Source: an uncultured Prevotellaceae bacterium (lineage in GTDB: Bacteria; Bacteroidota; Bacteroidia; Bacteroidales; Muribaculaceae). From it: a stretch of 64,000 bases of DNA. The notes under the pieces were generated by a model. The model saw only the letters and a program-made list of their open reading frames with translations. It searched no databases and was not told where the DNA came from. Location: positions 57,552 through 121,551 of the forward strand of contig CAMVPC010000002.1 of the NCBI GenBank assembly GCA_947169265.1, written 5' to 3'. Positions 55,440 to 64,000 of this stretch are shown here, one piece after another (positions within the stretch are counted from its first letter, which is position 1; each line of letters begins with the position of its first letter). Position numbers and translations under genes: made by a program.

Positions 55440-55880
55440 ATGGACACTAACGACAGCTTACTGCTACTGGCGCGGCACGGCGTCAAACCCACCGCTAACC
55501 GCATTCTCGTGCTCAAGGCGCTCGACGAGGCGCGACGCCCCCTGTCGATGACCGAGCTTGAAGACGAAATCGAGACCATCGACAAGTCGGGGATTTTCCG
55601 CACTCTCAAGGCCTTTGTCGACGCCCACCTGGTTCATGTCATTGAGGATGGAGGCGACAGTGTGCGCTACGAGCTGTGCCACAGCCACCACGACGAGGTC
55701 GACGACGACCAGCACGCCCATTTCTATTGTCAGTCGTGCCACAAGACTTTTTGCCTCGACGACACCGCGTTGCCCCGGCCTCAGGTGCCGCGAGGATTCA
55801 CGGCCACGTCGGTCAACTATCTCATCAAGGGGGTATGCCCCGATTGCACCGGGCACGATGCGTCGCGCCGCGGCTCGTGA
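55440..55880 (+). CDS. Fur-family metal-responsive repressor
   Basis: A 146-residue regulator. The N-terminal winged helix (about 1-80; HGVKPTANRILVLKALDEA, GIFRTLKAFVDAHLVH) binds DNA; the C-terminal dimer domain contains a His-rich sensor (CHSHHDEVDDDQHAHFYC) and two CxxC pairs (CQSC and CPDC) for structural zinc. The divergent zinc-type ATPase suggests that it senses Zn2+ and relieves repression of an exporter, or acts as Zur; the exact metal is inference. The start is ATG at 55440. Confidence 0.9.
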   Translation: MDTNDSLLLLARHGVKPTANRILVLKALDEARRPLSMTELEDEIETIDKSGIFRTLKAFVDAHLVHVIEDGGDSVRYELCHSHHDEVDDDQHAHFYCQSCHKTFCLDDTALPRPQVPRGFTATSVNYLIKGVCPDCTGHDASRRGS

Positions 55881-55982
55881 GCGGGCATGTGGAACGGCCC
55901 GCCTCAACATAGCGGGTTCATTTCACAATAAAACGGCTATGTGTCACGTTATTTATTCAACACAAATAGCGCTTATTCAGTC

Positions 55983-58900
55983 ATGACTCATATATTTTAT
56001 TACTGGAATAAACTTTTCGCGGCGCGGAGACTCGCCCTCGCCGTGCTTGTTGTGGCCGTAGCCGCGATGAGTGCGCGCGACATGAGCCACTATGCCGAGA
56101 ACTCCCGCCTCGCCCAGGGCAAGTGGGTGAAAATCAAAGTGGAAAGCAACGGTATCTACCAAATCACGTCGCAGCAGGCGCAGCAATGGGGCCTGGGCGA
56201 CTTGGGGCAGGTGCGTGTCTACGGCATGGGCGGCGCCGCCATGAGCGACGTTATCGAGGCCGACGCTCCCGACGACCTGCCGGCAGTGCCCGTGGTGCGT
56301 ACCGGCGACCGAATCCTCTTCTACGGACAGGGTCCCACCTCTTGGCGCACGACCGCCAAGGGTTACATCGTGCCGAGCCAAAATCCCTATTCCACTGCCG
56401 GTTACTATTTTGTGACGTCGGCCGAAGAGACTGACGACGAGTTGCCCGCCTCGACGCGCGCCACGGCGGCTACCGGCGAGCGCGTGACCACCGGCACCGC
56501 GTTGCTGTTCCACGAGCGCGAGCTGGCCAATCCGGGCCAAACGGGCCGCATCTTCCTGGGCGAGGACTTTACTAACACACGCACGCAAACCTTCTCGTTC
56601 GACCTCGACGGCTTGGCCGCCGGCACCACGGTGAAGACCTATACCAATTTTGCCGCCCAGGTGTTGCTCAAAGACTACTCGTCAGTGGTCTCAAGCCGCG
56701 TCGACGCGCAGTATAACGGCACAAACCTGGCCAGCGGAACCACGAGGATAGGAACGATTTCTGACGTGTCGCACGAGCACTACGATATGGGCGGACAACC
56801 TTACGAATTCGAGCTTTCGGGTACATCACACCTCGATTTCAAGCTCACCTACGTGCCGCCCGCCCAGGGCAACGTGCTCATGGCGCGACTCGACTATATC
56901 GCGGTCAACTACCAGCGCCGCCTCGACCCGGCAGGCACTACAGGCATCATCTTTGCCGCCGACCGCGGTAGCACCGACTTGCAGTATGTAGTCACCGGTG
57001 ATTCCGAGTGGCTTCATGTGTGGGACATCACCGTGCCCGCCACGCCGCGCGTGGTCACGACGACCGAGACTGCCGATGGCGTGGCCTTCAGTCTGTCGTC
57101 GCCCGAGACGATGATGTGTGTGGCCTTTGACGAGCACGGTACCTATCCGTCGCCCACCTTCGAGGGAACGGTCACTAACCAGGATATCCACGGCGAACCC
57201 GTCCCCGACATGATTATCCTCGCGCCCACCGAATACATGACGCAGGCACGCCAGCTGGGCGCCATCCACGAGCAGGCCGACAAGATGCGCGTGCTTGTGC
57301 TCGACCACAAAACAGTGTTCAACGAATTCTCATCGGGAACACCCGACGCCATCGCTTACCGCCAGCTGTGCAAGTACTTTTGGGATCGCGGCACCAGCGA
57401 CGACGGCCACCGCCTGGGCTACCTCTTGCTCATGGGTAACGGAACCTACGACAACCGCCAGCTCACGACCGAAGTGCGCGCCATGAGCTACCCGGCGCTG
57501 CTCACCTGGCAAAGCGAGGACAGCGGCGGCGAGAGTGTCTCGTTTGTGAGCGACGATATCTTCGGGGTGCTGGGCGACAACGCCACCGGCAACTTCTACC
57601 AGTATGACCTCAACATCGCCGTGGGACGACTGCCGGTGCAAAGCGTCGCCGAGGCGCGCGCGGCGGTGACGAAACTCACCAAATACATCACCCGGCCCGA
57701 CTATGGCGCCTGGAAGAACAACGTGCTCAACGTGGCCGACGACGAGGACGCCGCGCAACACATGGTGCAGGCCGAGAGCGCCATCACCCTCTCGCGGGCC
57801 AACGGCGGCGAGGACTACAACTTCGCCCGCATCTATATCGACGCCTTCACCCAGCAGGGCAACGGCAGCACCCGCAAGTATCCCGACGCCAGCACACGCA
57901 TGTTCAACTACCTCAAGGACGGCGTGGTGTGGTGGAACTATGCCGGACACGCCAGCCCCAACGTGTGGACCGCCGACGGACTGCTCACGGCACGCGACGT
58001 GAACGAGAACCTTTACTACCGCCACCTGCCCGTGCTCATGGCGGCGACGTGCGAGTTCGCACGCTTCGACGAGCGCTCGCGCAGCGGCGCCGAGCTTATG
58101 CTGGGCAACGCCAGCGGTGGCATTATCGCCAGTATCTGTCCCGCGCGACTGGTTTACATGCACTTGAACAAGTTCTATCAGGACGAGGTGGCCTCTCTCA
58201 CCTTCACGCGCGACGCCCAAGGCATGCCGCGGCGACTGGGCGACGTGGCCTTCATGGCCAAGAACGCGGCGCGGCGCAAGAACGGCACTGTGGCTTCGAA
58301 CAACGCCCGCTACATACTGCTGGGCGACCCGGCCATGCGCCCCGCCTTCCCCACCCACCGCGCCGTGGTCGACGCTATCAACGGCAAGCCTGTGAATCCC
58401 GACGACATGCCGGTGTTCCAAGCCCGCCAGACCATCACGTTCACCGGTCACATCGAGGACCAGGCCGGTCAACGCGCCACCACGTTCAACGGCAACTTGA
58501 TTTCAACGCTCTACGACTGCGAACAGTCGGTGACCACCCACGGCTACTACACCAGCAACCCGTCGGAGGGTAAGGAATTCACTTACGATGAGCGAAGCAA
58601 CCGCTTGGCCATCAACGTCGACAAGGTGCGCGACGGCGAGTTCTCGGTCACTGTCACCATCCCCAGCGAGGTCACCGTGAGCTACGACAACTACCGTCCT
58701 TCGCTCATCAACCTCTATGCCTACAACGAGACCGACAGCACCGAGGCCAACGGCGCCAACAGCGATTTCTATATCTATGGCTACGACGACACCGTGCAAG
58801 GCGATGTCGACGGACCCACCATCGACACCTTCTACCTCAATACCGAGGACTTCAAGAACGGCGACAACGTGAACGAGGCGCCTCTCGTGCTGGCCGAGGT

Positions 58901-59471
58901 GAGCGACGAGAGCGGCATCAACTTCTCGAGCGCGGGCATTGGCCACTCGCTCACCCTCACCCTCGACGATGTCATCACCTATAGTGATGTGAGCTCCTAC
59001 TATATCCCCGTCGAGGCCGAGAAGGGTAACGCCGGCGCCATCCAGTACCCGCTCACCGGCCTGGCCGACGGTTACCACACGCTCAAACTCAAGGTGTGGG
59101 ACGTGTATAACAACTCGAGTGAGAAAACCATCGAGTTCTATGTCGTGAGTGGACTCAAGCCCGATGTGCTCAACGTGTATTGCGACGCCAATCCCGCACG
59201 CGTCGAGACCAATTTCTACGTCAAGCACAACAGGCCCAACGCCACCGTCACCATCACTATCGACGTTTACAACCTCATGGGACGACAAGTGTGGTCCACT
59301 ACCCAAACCGGGCAGAGCGACCTCTTCACCTCGTTCCCCATCACTTGGGACCTCAACGCGCAGGGCGGCGGACGTGTGCCGCGCGGCATCTACCTCTACC
59401 GGGCCTCCATCTCGACCGATGGCGAACACTACACCAGCAAGTCGAAAAAACTCGCTGTCACCGCGCCTTGA
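55983..59471 (+). CDS. porU: Type IX secretion system C-terminal-signal peptidase PorU
   Basis: A 1162-residue C25-family (gingipain-like) cysteine protease. A signal-anchor (about 14-32) is followed by a long propeptide-like beta region. The catalytic domain (about 410-760) has His656 in YAGHAS and Cys690 in MAATCEF. The C-terminal part includes immunoglobulin-like folds and a tail (DVYNLMGRQVWSTTQTG ... GIYLYRASI) of the T9SS C-terminal-domain type. PorU cleaves the C-terminal signal of type IX cargo at the outer membrane and attaches cargo to lipopolysaccharide. The ATG at 55983 is preferred over the GTG at 55941. No porV lies beside it. Confidence 0.88.
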   Translation: MTHIFYYWNKLFAARRLALAVLVVAVAAMSARDMSHYAENSRLAQGKWVKIKVESNGIYQITSQQAQQWGLGDLGQVRVYGMGGAAMSDVIEADAPDDLPAVPVVRTGDRILFYGQGPTSWRTTAKGYIVPSQNPYSTAGYYFVTSAEETDDELPASTRATAATGERVTTGTALLFHERELANPGQTGRIFLGEDFTNTRTQTFSFDLDGLAAGTTVKTYTNFAAQVLLKDYSSVVSSRVDAQYNGTNLASGTTRIGTISDVSHEHYDMGGQPYEFELSGTSHLDFKLTYVPPAQGNVLMARLDYIAVNYQRRLDPAGTTGIIFAADRGSTDLQYVVTGDSEWLHVWDITVPATPRVVTTTETADGVAFSLSSPETMMCVAFDEHGTYPSPTFEGTVTNQDIHGEPVPDMIILAPTEYMTQARQLGAIHEQADKMRVLVLDHKTVFNEFSSGTPDAIAYRQLCKYFWDRGTSDDGHRLGYLLLMGNGTYDNRQLTTEVRAMSYPALLTWQSEDSGGESVSFVSDDIFGVLGDNATGNFYQYDLNIAVGRLPVQSVAEARAAVTKLTKYITRPDYGAWKNNVLNVADDEDAAQHMVQAESAITLSRANGGEDYNFARIYIDAFTQQGNGSTRKYPDASTRMFNYLKDGVVWWNYAGHASPNVWTADGLLTARDVNENLYYRHLPVLMAATCEFARFDERSRSGAELMLGNASGGIIASICPARLVYMHLNKFYQDEVASLTFTRDAQGMPRRLGDVAFMAKNAARRKNGTVASNNARYILLGDPAMRPAFPTHRAVVDAINGKPVNPDDMPVFQARQTITFTGHIEDQAGQRATTFNGNLISTLYDCEQSVTTHGYYTSNPSEGKEFTYDERSNRLAINVDKVRDGEFSVTVTIPSEVTVSYDNYRPSLINLYAYNETDSTEANGANSDFYIYGYDDTVQGDVDGPTIDTFYLNTEDFKNGDNVNEAPLVLAEVSDESGINFSSAGIGHSLTLTLDDVITYSDVSSYYIPVEAEKGNAGAIQYPLTGLADGYHTLKLKVWDVYNNSSEKTIEFYVVSGLKPDVLNVYCDANPARVETNFYVKHNRPNATVTITIDVYNLMGRQVWSTTQTGQSDLFTSFPITWDLNAQGGGRVPRGIYLYRASISTDGEHYTSKSKKLAVTAP

Positions 59472-59611
59472 CACCCATCAAAATTGGGCGAACGGTGCTG
59501 AGTAGTGACGAGGGCAATGGGTGGCCTTCGGCCATAGTGCCACAGTTGAATATGTGAGGATTTTTGCGTCTTTGCTAATTAGTCGAGCAGAATACTGGTT
59601 TTTGCAGGTGA

Positions 59612-59655
59612 CCTAAAATTATGCCAAAACAGAGTTTGTTTTGGCATAATTTAGG
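59612..59655. terminator. Inverted repeat between porU and the amylase gene
   Basis: AATTATGCCAAAAC (59617-59630) and its inverse GTTTTGGCATAATT (59638-59651) form a 14-base stem that continues outward as CCTAAA/TTTAGG with one bulged A. It lies between convergent genes and is followed by AGGAGAAA rather than a T tract, so it may be a bidirectional terminator or a small mobile remnant. Confidence 0.6.
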
Positions 59656-59698
59656 AGAAATATAAGATACCCCACCGGTCTTGATGACCGATTCGGGG

Positions 59699-61486
59699 TT
59701 ATTGTTTCACGTAGATGGCGTAGCCTTTGGCTTCGAGCGCGATGGTGGGGGTGGCCGTGAGGGCTTGGGGCTGGGCGTCGGTCGAAGTGCCGGCGGCGAT
59801 GGTGCTGCTGTCGAGGCACTTGATGTAGTTGCCGGCGGTCACGCCGCTTAGCTTCGCGTTCACGGCGGTGGTGCCCACGTTCATCACCACGAGCAGGGTC
59901 GAGTTGCCGTTGGTTTTGGTGTAAGCCACCACGCCGCTGTTGTCGCTCGAGAGGAAAACAGGCTCAACGCGCGCGGCCAGCGCGGGCTGTTCCTGGTGAA
60001 GCCGCGCCAGCACGGCGACGGTATTCTTCATCTTGTTGTCAACGTTGTTCCAGTTCACTTTCTCGTCGGTGAAGTAGTTGAGCGTCTGCGTGGTGCCAAT
60101 CTCTTGTCCGTTGTAAAGCAGCGGGTCGCCGTAGAGGGTGAACGTGAGCACGGTGAAGGCATAGCGGTTGTTGCCGTAGAGCGCGGCGAGCGTCTTGCCG
60201 CCATCGTTGTAGCTCACGTCGTGGTTGGTGAGATACATCATGCGCTTAATGGTGGAGCCTTTGCTGGCGTTCACGAAGTTCTCGCAACGCGACCGCAGGT
60301 CGGATCCGCTGGTGCCGTTAGGCCCGAAGGCCGCCATCTGTTCTCCCTGAAAATTCCAGGCGTAGTCGTAGTCGAAGCCCACGTTGGCAAGCCGTGTGAC
60401 GTCCTGCACGATATCGGCCTCGCCCAGGAAGGTGATGTTTTTCCCGCTTTTATAGCTTTTGATGAGAGGAATGGCCTCTTGCCAGTAAGACGCCGGAATC
60501 TCGGAGCTTGAGATAAAGTCGCAACGGTAGCCGTCCACGTCGGCTTGGTCAATCCAGAACTTGAGACAGTCGTTCATGGCATTGCGCAACGACGTGTTGT
60601 TGTAGTCGAGCTGGTACACGTCGCCATAGCCGTTGGGGTTGACAAAGGCGTTGTTGCGTTTCTTGTAATATTCGGGGTGCGAGGTCACCCACTTGGCGTT
60701 GGTGGCCGTGTGGTTAGGCACCCAGTCGAGCCACACTTCCATGCCCAGCTCATGGGCTTTAGCCACAAAGCTTTTGAGGGCGGCGATGGTGCCGTAGCTC
60801 GAGTTCACCGCTTGAAAATCGGTGGCGGCGTAGGGACTATTGATGCCGCCGCCGCGCGGATAGATGGGCATGAGCCACAACACGTCCACGCCCAGCGCCT
60901 GCAGCTCCGTCAGCCGTGCCTGAGCCGCGGCAAAGGTGCCGGCCTGGGTGAATGCGCCCACGTTCATTTCGTAGATTACATGGCTCTTCTCGGCGGCGTC
61001 GCTCGCCTCGCGGTCAACGCGATAAGCCACCTTGCCGTCGCCGCTCACATACACGGTGACAAAAACCGGGTCGTCGCCCAGCGTGGTGCTCATCAGGTCC
61101 ACCTGGCTGCCCTGCGCGTTGTTGTTGGCGATATAGTTGAGCGCGGTGCCAAAGTAGCTGTCGCTCATGTCAAACTTGTGATAGACCTTGCCGTTTTTCT
61201 CAATCGTGCCGCTCGACACGATGCCGGGCCATGCAGGGAACACGCCGTTCTCGGGCCACGCGTAGAGCGCCACCTCGCTCCACCCCGCCTCGTTGCAAAT
61301 GTAGATGCCGCGCGACACGGGAACGGGGGTCGGCTCGTCGTCGCCACCCTCGAGGAGATACTGATACAGGGCCGTCACGTCGGCGCCGTTGACCGCGCCG
61401 TCGCCATTCACGTCGTAGCGGTTTTGTGCCTGTGTCGCCATGAGCGACAACACAGCCATCAAAATGGAAAATAAAAACTTTTGCAT
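59699..61486 (-). CDS. Secreted alpha-amylase (GH13) with N-terminal dockerin half and starch-binding module
   Basis: A 595-residue secreted enzyme that hydrolyses alpha-1,4-glucans. A signal peptide (1-20) is followed at once by a single dockerin half (YDVNGDGAVNGADVTALYQY, about 23-42), then a Pro/Asp linker. Residues about 55-130 resemble a CBM26-type starch-binding module (ALYAWPENGVFPAWPG). The GH13 barrel spans about 155-510 with the nucleophile Asp in DGYRCDFIS, the acid Glu in FLGEADI and the NHD motif in TNHDVSYND; the C-terminal beta domain ends AKGYAIYVKQ. The N-terminal place of the dockerin is unusual. A consensus promoter lies at 61588-61619. No Sus-type receptors are adjacent. 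Confidence 0.9.
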   Translation of the reverse strand: MQKFLFSILMAVLSLMATQAQNRYDVNGDGAVNGADVTALYQYLLEGGDDEPTPVPVSRGIYICNEAGWSEVALYAWPENGVFPAWPGIVSSGTIEKNGKVYHKFDMSDSYFGTALNYIANNNAQGSQVDLMSTTLGDDPVFVTVYVSGDGKVAYRVDREASDAAEKSHVIYEMNVGAFTQAGTFAAAQARLTELQALGVDVLWLMPIYPRGGGINSPYAATDFQAVNSSYGTIAALKSFVAKAHELGMEVWLDWVPNHTATNAKWVTSHPEYYKKRNNAFVNPNGYGDVYQLDYNNTSLRNAMNDCLKFWIDQADVDGYRCDFISSSEIPASYWQEAIPLIKSYKSGKNITFLGEADIVQDVTRLANVGFDYDYAWNFQGEQMAAFGPNGTSGSDLRSRCENFVNASKGSTIKRMMYLTNHDVSYNDGGKTLAALYGNNRYAFTVLTFTLYGDPLLYNGQEIGTTQTLNYFTDEKVNWNNVDNKMKNTVAVLARLHQEQPALAARVEPVFLSSDNSGVVAYTKTNGNSTLLVVMNVGTTAVNAKLSGVTAGNYIKCLDSSTIAAGTSTDAQPQALTATPTIALEAKGYAIYVKQ

Positions 61487-61587
61487 TGTATTATGAATTG
61501 TATTTGTGAATAATCAGCTACATTGAGGCTCGTGGCTTCACGCCGCAAGTCAGGTGTGCGACAAATTTGCGTTATTCCAAATTTATG

Positions 61588-61619
61588 CAAAGATAATTCA
61601 TTTCCATCACACCGCCAAA
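61588..61619 (-). promoter_or_regulatory. Promoter of the amylase gene
   Basis: On the minus strand: TTTG (61619-61616), a 20-base spacer, then TATCTTTG (61595-61588). The leader of about 96 bases is long for this window and AT-rich. Confidence 0.82.
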
Positions 61620-61656
61620 TTATCACCCGAAAATGGCCGAAAATGGCCGATTCGGG

Positions 61657-63339
61657 TTAAGTGCTTGCCGACACTTGCCGGTTGATGAAGTCGATGAGGG
61701 GCTCGTCCAGCTCGAGCTTCATGGCGATGCGCTTGCGGTAGGTCGACATGCCCTGTGGCGAGCGCTCCAGGAAGGAGGCCACCTCGGCCGAACCGAAGCC
61801 GGCAAACATAAGCGCGAGCATTTTCTTGTCACTTGTTGAGAGCGACGGATGGTCGTCGGCCAACTTGTCGAGGAGCCCGTTGGTTTGCGTATTGACGAAC
61901 CGGTTGAGGCCATCCCAGAACAGCTCGTCCTGCCCGAATTCCACTGTCAGCTCATTGAATTTGCGCTTGAATTCCAATGGATTGCCGTGCTCGTGTGTCT
62001 TCATTAACTCGGCAAGGTTGTTGACATAACGCTTCAGGAATTTCGCGATGAACTCGTGCTGTTGACGCAACAAAGCATCACCCGTGTCTTCGGCGGCAGT
62101 CAATCGCTCAAGCAGATGCTTCTGGCTGTCGAGTTCGCACTTGAGGGCAGCGAAACGGTGACGGTGGGCGCGGTTGCGATAGAGAGCGATGCCAACGACC
62201 ACCAGTAGGACGCCCGCCACGATGCCCAGAATAGTAAGGATGCGGCGCCAGCGCATGTCGCCGCGGCGCAGCGTGGTGACAGTGCTGTCGTCCAGCTCAC
62301 GCTCGGTGTCGTAGATGGTCGAGACCTCGGTGGCATTCTTGAGCGAATCGCTGTAGAGGTCAAATTCGTTGGAATAGCGCATCGCCAGGGCGTGTTCGCC
62401 GCGAGCCTCGGCAATCTTCTTCAGGCACAGCGTGCGCATCATGCGGCCGTAGGTATTGGTGGGTGCCGGAACCTTGTCGAGGTATGCCTGCGCCTCGGCG
62501 GGGCGACCCAGGGCCGCCAGCGCTTGTGCCGCCGTGTAGCAGCACTCGATGGTGGTGAGGCGATCCACAGTGTGACGCTCGCACTCTTCAATGATGGACA
62601 GCGCCTCGGCAGGCAGCGAATCGTTGAGCAGGCAACGTGCCAGTTCCTCGCTGCTGGTGACGTAGGTGCCCGTGTCGCCCACGGCGAGCGCCAGAGTGCC
62701 GGCTCGCTCCAGCGTGGCGTGGGCCTGTGGATGGTCCACCGTACGATATACGCTGCCCAGGAAATCGAGGGCCACGGCAAGCTCGGCACTGTCGCCCAAC
62801 AGTTCGAAATAGTGCGCGCTGCGTTCCAACTTTTGTTTGACGATATGGTGGTCGGCAAAGTGGTTGTAATAGAGCAGCCCCAAGCGCCGGTTCACCTTCG
62901 CTTGGTTCAGGTAGTCGGCAGTATCAATTTGGGCCTCGGCACGTTTATACCAAGTGATGGCGGCGGTGATGTGGCCAGCATCCTCATGGGCGCCACCCAG
63001 CAGGAGCAGCGTGCGCGTGTGCTGTGCATTGTCGGGGTGCGCCGTGTAGTATTCGTTGAGCCGCATCAGCACCGCCGTGTCGAGCGGCAGGTACTGTTTG
63101 TAGAGTATCTGCTGGTGGAGCAGCGCGTAGAGCATGCGGTCGGCGTCGGTCGTGAGCGACGCGCTGTCAATGGCCTGCAACTGCCGCCACGCCGCCACGC
63201 TGTCGGTATCGACAATGCTGTCGATGGCAAGCAGCCGCACATCGCCCGCCACGCCGCCCTCGCGACACCCCGTGAGCAAACACACCGCCACTATCAAGCA
63301 GAGAGCCAAGTGAGCTATGAGCCGTGAGCCGTGAGACAT
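61657..63339 (-). CDS. TPR / membrane / LuxR-like HTH regulator
   Basis: A 560-residue lipoprotein-type regulator. The signal peptide ends in the lipobox CLLTGC (Cys about 25). Residues about 30-360 are tetratricopeptide-like helices (TRTLLLLGGAHEDAGHITAAITWYKRAE); one TM helix lies at about 375-395 (ILTILGIVAGVLLVVVGIALY), and after a coiled coil the C terminus is LuxR-like (LSTSDKKMLALMFAGFGSAEV ... STYRKRIAMKLEL). The layout is common for Bacteroidetes sensor-regulators of polysaccharide or stress genes. A lipobox on a protein with a later TM and cytoplasmic HTH is topologically odd; the start may instead act as a signal anchor. The ATG at 63339 is chosen because the upstream frame lies in a repeat. 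Confidence 0.8.
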   Translation of the reverse strand: MSHGSRLIAHLALCLIVAVCLLTGCREGGVAGDVRLLAIDSIVDTDSVAAWRQLQAIDSASLTTDADRMLYALLHQQILYKQYLPLDTAVLMRLNEYYTAHPDNAQHTRTLLLLGGAHEDAGHITAAITWYKRAEAQIDTADYLNQAKVNRRLGLLYYNHFADHHIVKQKLERSAHYFELLGDSAELAVALDFLGSVYRTVDHPQAHATLERAGTLALAVGDTGTYVTSSEELARCLLNDSLPAEALSIIEECERHTVDRLTTIECCYTAAQALAALGRPAEAQAYLDKVPAPTNTYGRMMRTLCLKKIAEARGEHALAMRYSNEFDLYSDSLKNATEVSTIYDTERELDDSTVTTLRRGDMRWRRILTILGIVAGVLLVVVGIALYRNRAHRHRFAALKCELDSQKHLLERLTAAEDTGDALLRQQHEFIAKFLKRYVNNLAELMKTHEHGNPLEFKRKFNELTVEFGQDELFWDGLNRFVNTQTNGLLDKLADDHPSLSTSDKKMLALMFAGFGSAEVASFLERSPQGMSTYRKRIAMKLELDEPLIDFINRQVSAST

Positions 63340-63346
63340 GAGCTTT

Positions 63347-63538
63347 GAGCAGATAGCGCCGTGAGGCGCGACAGGGTTTAGGCAGGGGTGGAGCGCGCAG
63401 CGCGGAACCCCTGCAACGCGCGACCCACACACCACATTAGCCCCGTAGGGGCGACAGAAGGAACCATAGGCCGAAGAACTGCCGGGCCGTTGTCGAGCGT
63501 GAGAAGGCAAAAGAACAGAAGTGTTCACAAGCACAAAA
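63347..63538. repeat. Intergenic repeat copy A (192 bp)
   Basis: About 95 % identical to copy B, spaced by 230 bases. It contains several short palindromes: GGGGT...ACCCC around GCGCGCAGCGCG (63384-63412), CCCCGTAGGGG (63443-63453) and a GCGCC/GGCGC pair. Compact hairpins of this kind suggest a REPIN-like palindromic unit. It lies directly upstream of the TPR/HTH gene. Confidence 0.8.
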
Positions 63539-63576
63539 TTATGGTTGTTTTTTATTGTTTTTGTTGTATGACCCTC

Positions 63577-63768
63577 GAGCAGATAGCGCCGGTAGGCGCG
63601 ACAGGGTTTAGGCAGGGGTGGAGCGCGCAGCGCGGAACCCCTGCAACGCGCGACCCACACACCACATTAGCCCCGTAGGGGCGACAGAAGGAACCATAGG
63701 CCGAAGAACTGCCGGGCCGCTGTTGAGCGTGATAGGACAAAAGAACAGAAGTGTTCACAAGAACAAAA
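63577..63768. repeat. Intergenic repeat copy B (192 bp)
   Basis: The second copy of the unit at 63347-63538, same orientation. Most differences lie in the terminal thirds; the central part (63597-63718) is identical over about 120 bases. A 38-base AT-rich spacer with TTTGTTGT words separates the copies. Confidence 0.8.
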
Positions 63769-63928
63769 GTTTTTAAGTTAACAAGTTGACAAGTAAACGA
63801 GTAAACAAGCAAATAGTAGGGACGCGGCAGAGCGCAAGCGGAGCCACGTCCCCTCTATTTAATTCCTAATTAAGCATGATGTTAACTCATGATTCGTTAA
63901 TCGTTACTCTTTAATCGTTACTCACAAC
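63769..63928. other. Spacer with short-word repeats and a hairpin
   Basis: 63773-63808 is built of AAGTTAAC, AAGTTGAC, AAGTAAACG, AGTAAAC words, the mirror image of 16474-16507. GGGACG (63821-63826) pairs with CGTCCC (63847-63852) in a hairpin, and CGTTACT/CGTTAATC words follow to 63920. No gene is visible. Confidence 0.5.
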
Positions 63929-64000
63929 TTACTGCTCCAGCAGTAAGTTGTATAACGCGGTCACGTCGGCGCCGCTCACCACGCCGTCACCGTTGAGGTC
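63929..64000 (-). CDS. C-terminal end of another dockerin protein (partial)
   Basis: On the minus strand the frame entering from the window end reads DLNGDGVVSGADVTALYNLL, then LEQ and TAA. It is the second half of a dockerin tag identical in form to those at 7458-7616, 40464-40625 and 52940-53100. The rest of the protein lies beyond the window. Confidence 0.9.
   Translation of the reverse strand, partial: DLNGDGVVSGADVTALYNLLLEQ

Noticed and set aside
53748..55880. 710-codon frame on the plus strand across the metal ATPase and into the Fur gene
   Set aside because: Its end is simply the Fur gene frame; the upstream part is antisense to the ATPase. The -7 box and ATG at 55440 define the real start.
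59612..59655. Terminal inverted repeats of an insertion element
   Set aside because: The arms are only seven bases apart with nothing between them; a hairpin is the simpler reading.
63340..63660. N-terminal extension of the TPR/HTH protein through the repeat copies
   Set aside because: The extension is Arg/Pro/Cys-rich translated repeat, and the signal peptide with lipobox begins at 63339.
63347..63768. Possible CRISPR array
   Set aside because: Only two long copies, no short regular repeats with unique spacers, and no cas genes.

Overview
The window looks like chromosomal DNA of a gut Bacteroidales bacterium, most likely of the Muribaculaceae/Prevotella type. The evidence is indirect: a GC-rich genome with many Bacteroidetes-only families (DUF4270, DUF4294, DUF4923, TamL, GldE-type CNNM/CBS protein, BspA-type leucine-rich repeats, PorU, Wza/Wzc export genes), and the Bacteroidetes promoter pattern TTTG-N19/20-TAnnTTTG in front of at least nine genes. 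There is no rRNA, CRISPR array, prophage or complete insertion sequence; one tRNA (Thr, CGT) is present.

Layout. 1-7.6 kb: end of a TonB-like gene, a PMCA-type Ca2+ ATPase, a YitT membrane protein and a secreted GHL10 glycoside hydrolase. 7.8-12.6 kb (minus): carboxy(nor)spermidine dehydrogenase, a DUF922-like/barrel protein and lgt in one operon, then two envelope proteins. 12.8-18.6 kb: prolyl oligopeptidase joined to sufBCD. 18.8-27.2 kb: LUD protein, small lipoprotein, mscL, gapA, a von Willebrand A protein beside an unknown 415-aa protein, nnrE/D, polyprenyl synthase and tRNA-Thr. 27.3-42 kb: DUF4270, short starch synthase, a BspA-like LRR protein, an AAA-ATPase/nuclease with an SDR, DUF4923 lipoprotein, LTA-synthase-like enzyme, GldE homologue, TamL and a secreted dockerin protein. 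42.1-50.3 kb: an exopolysaccharide locus (wza, wzc, wzy-like, wzx, two glycosyltransferases). 50.3-64 kb: metG, a truncated BspA/dockerin remnant, a P1B Zn/Cd ATPase divergent from a Fur-family regulator, porU, an alpha-amylase, a TPR/LuxR-like regulator, a 230-bp-spaced repeat pair, and the tail of another dockerin gene.

The main theme is the cell envelope and secretion. Six loci carry a nearly identical dockerin-like calcium-loop tag (DVNGDGxVSGADVTALY), on otherwise unrelated secreted proteins: a peptidoglycan-hydrolase-like enzyme, an LRR adhesin, an amylase, a propeller-like protein, a decayed LRR gene and one cut by the window end. In five of them the tag is at the extreme C terminus; in the amylase it directly follows the signal peptide. 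I recognise no cohesin partner here. This tag family, the truncated copy lying against a metal ATPase, and the symmetric Fur-type operator between ATPase and regulator are the points most worth following.
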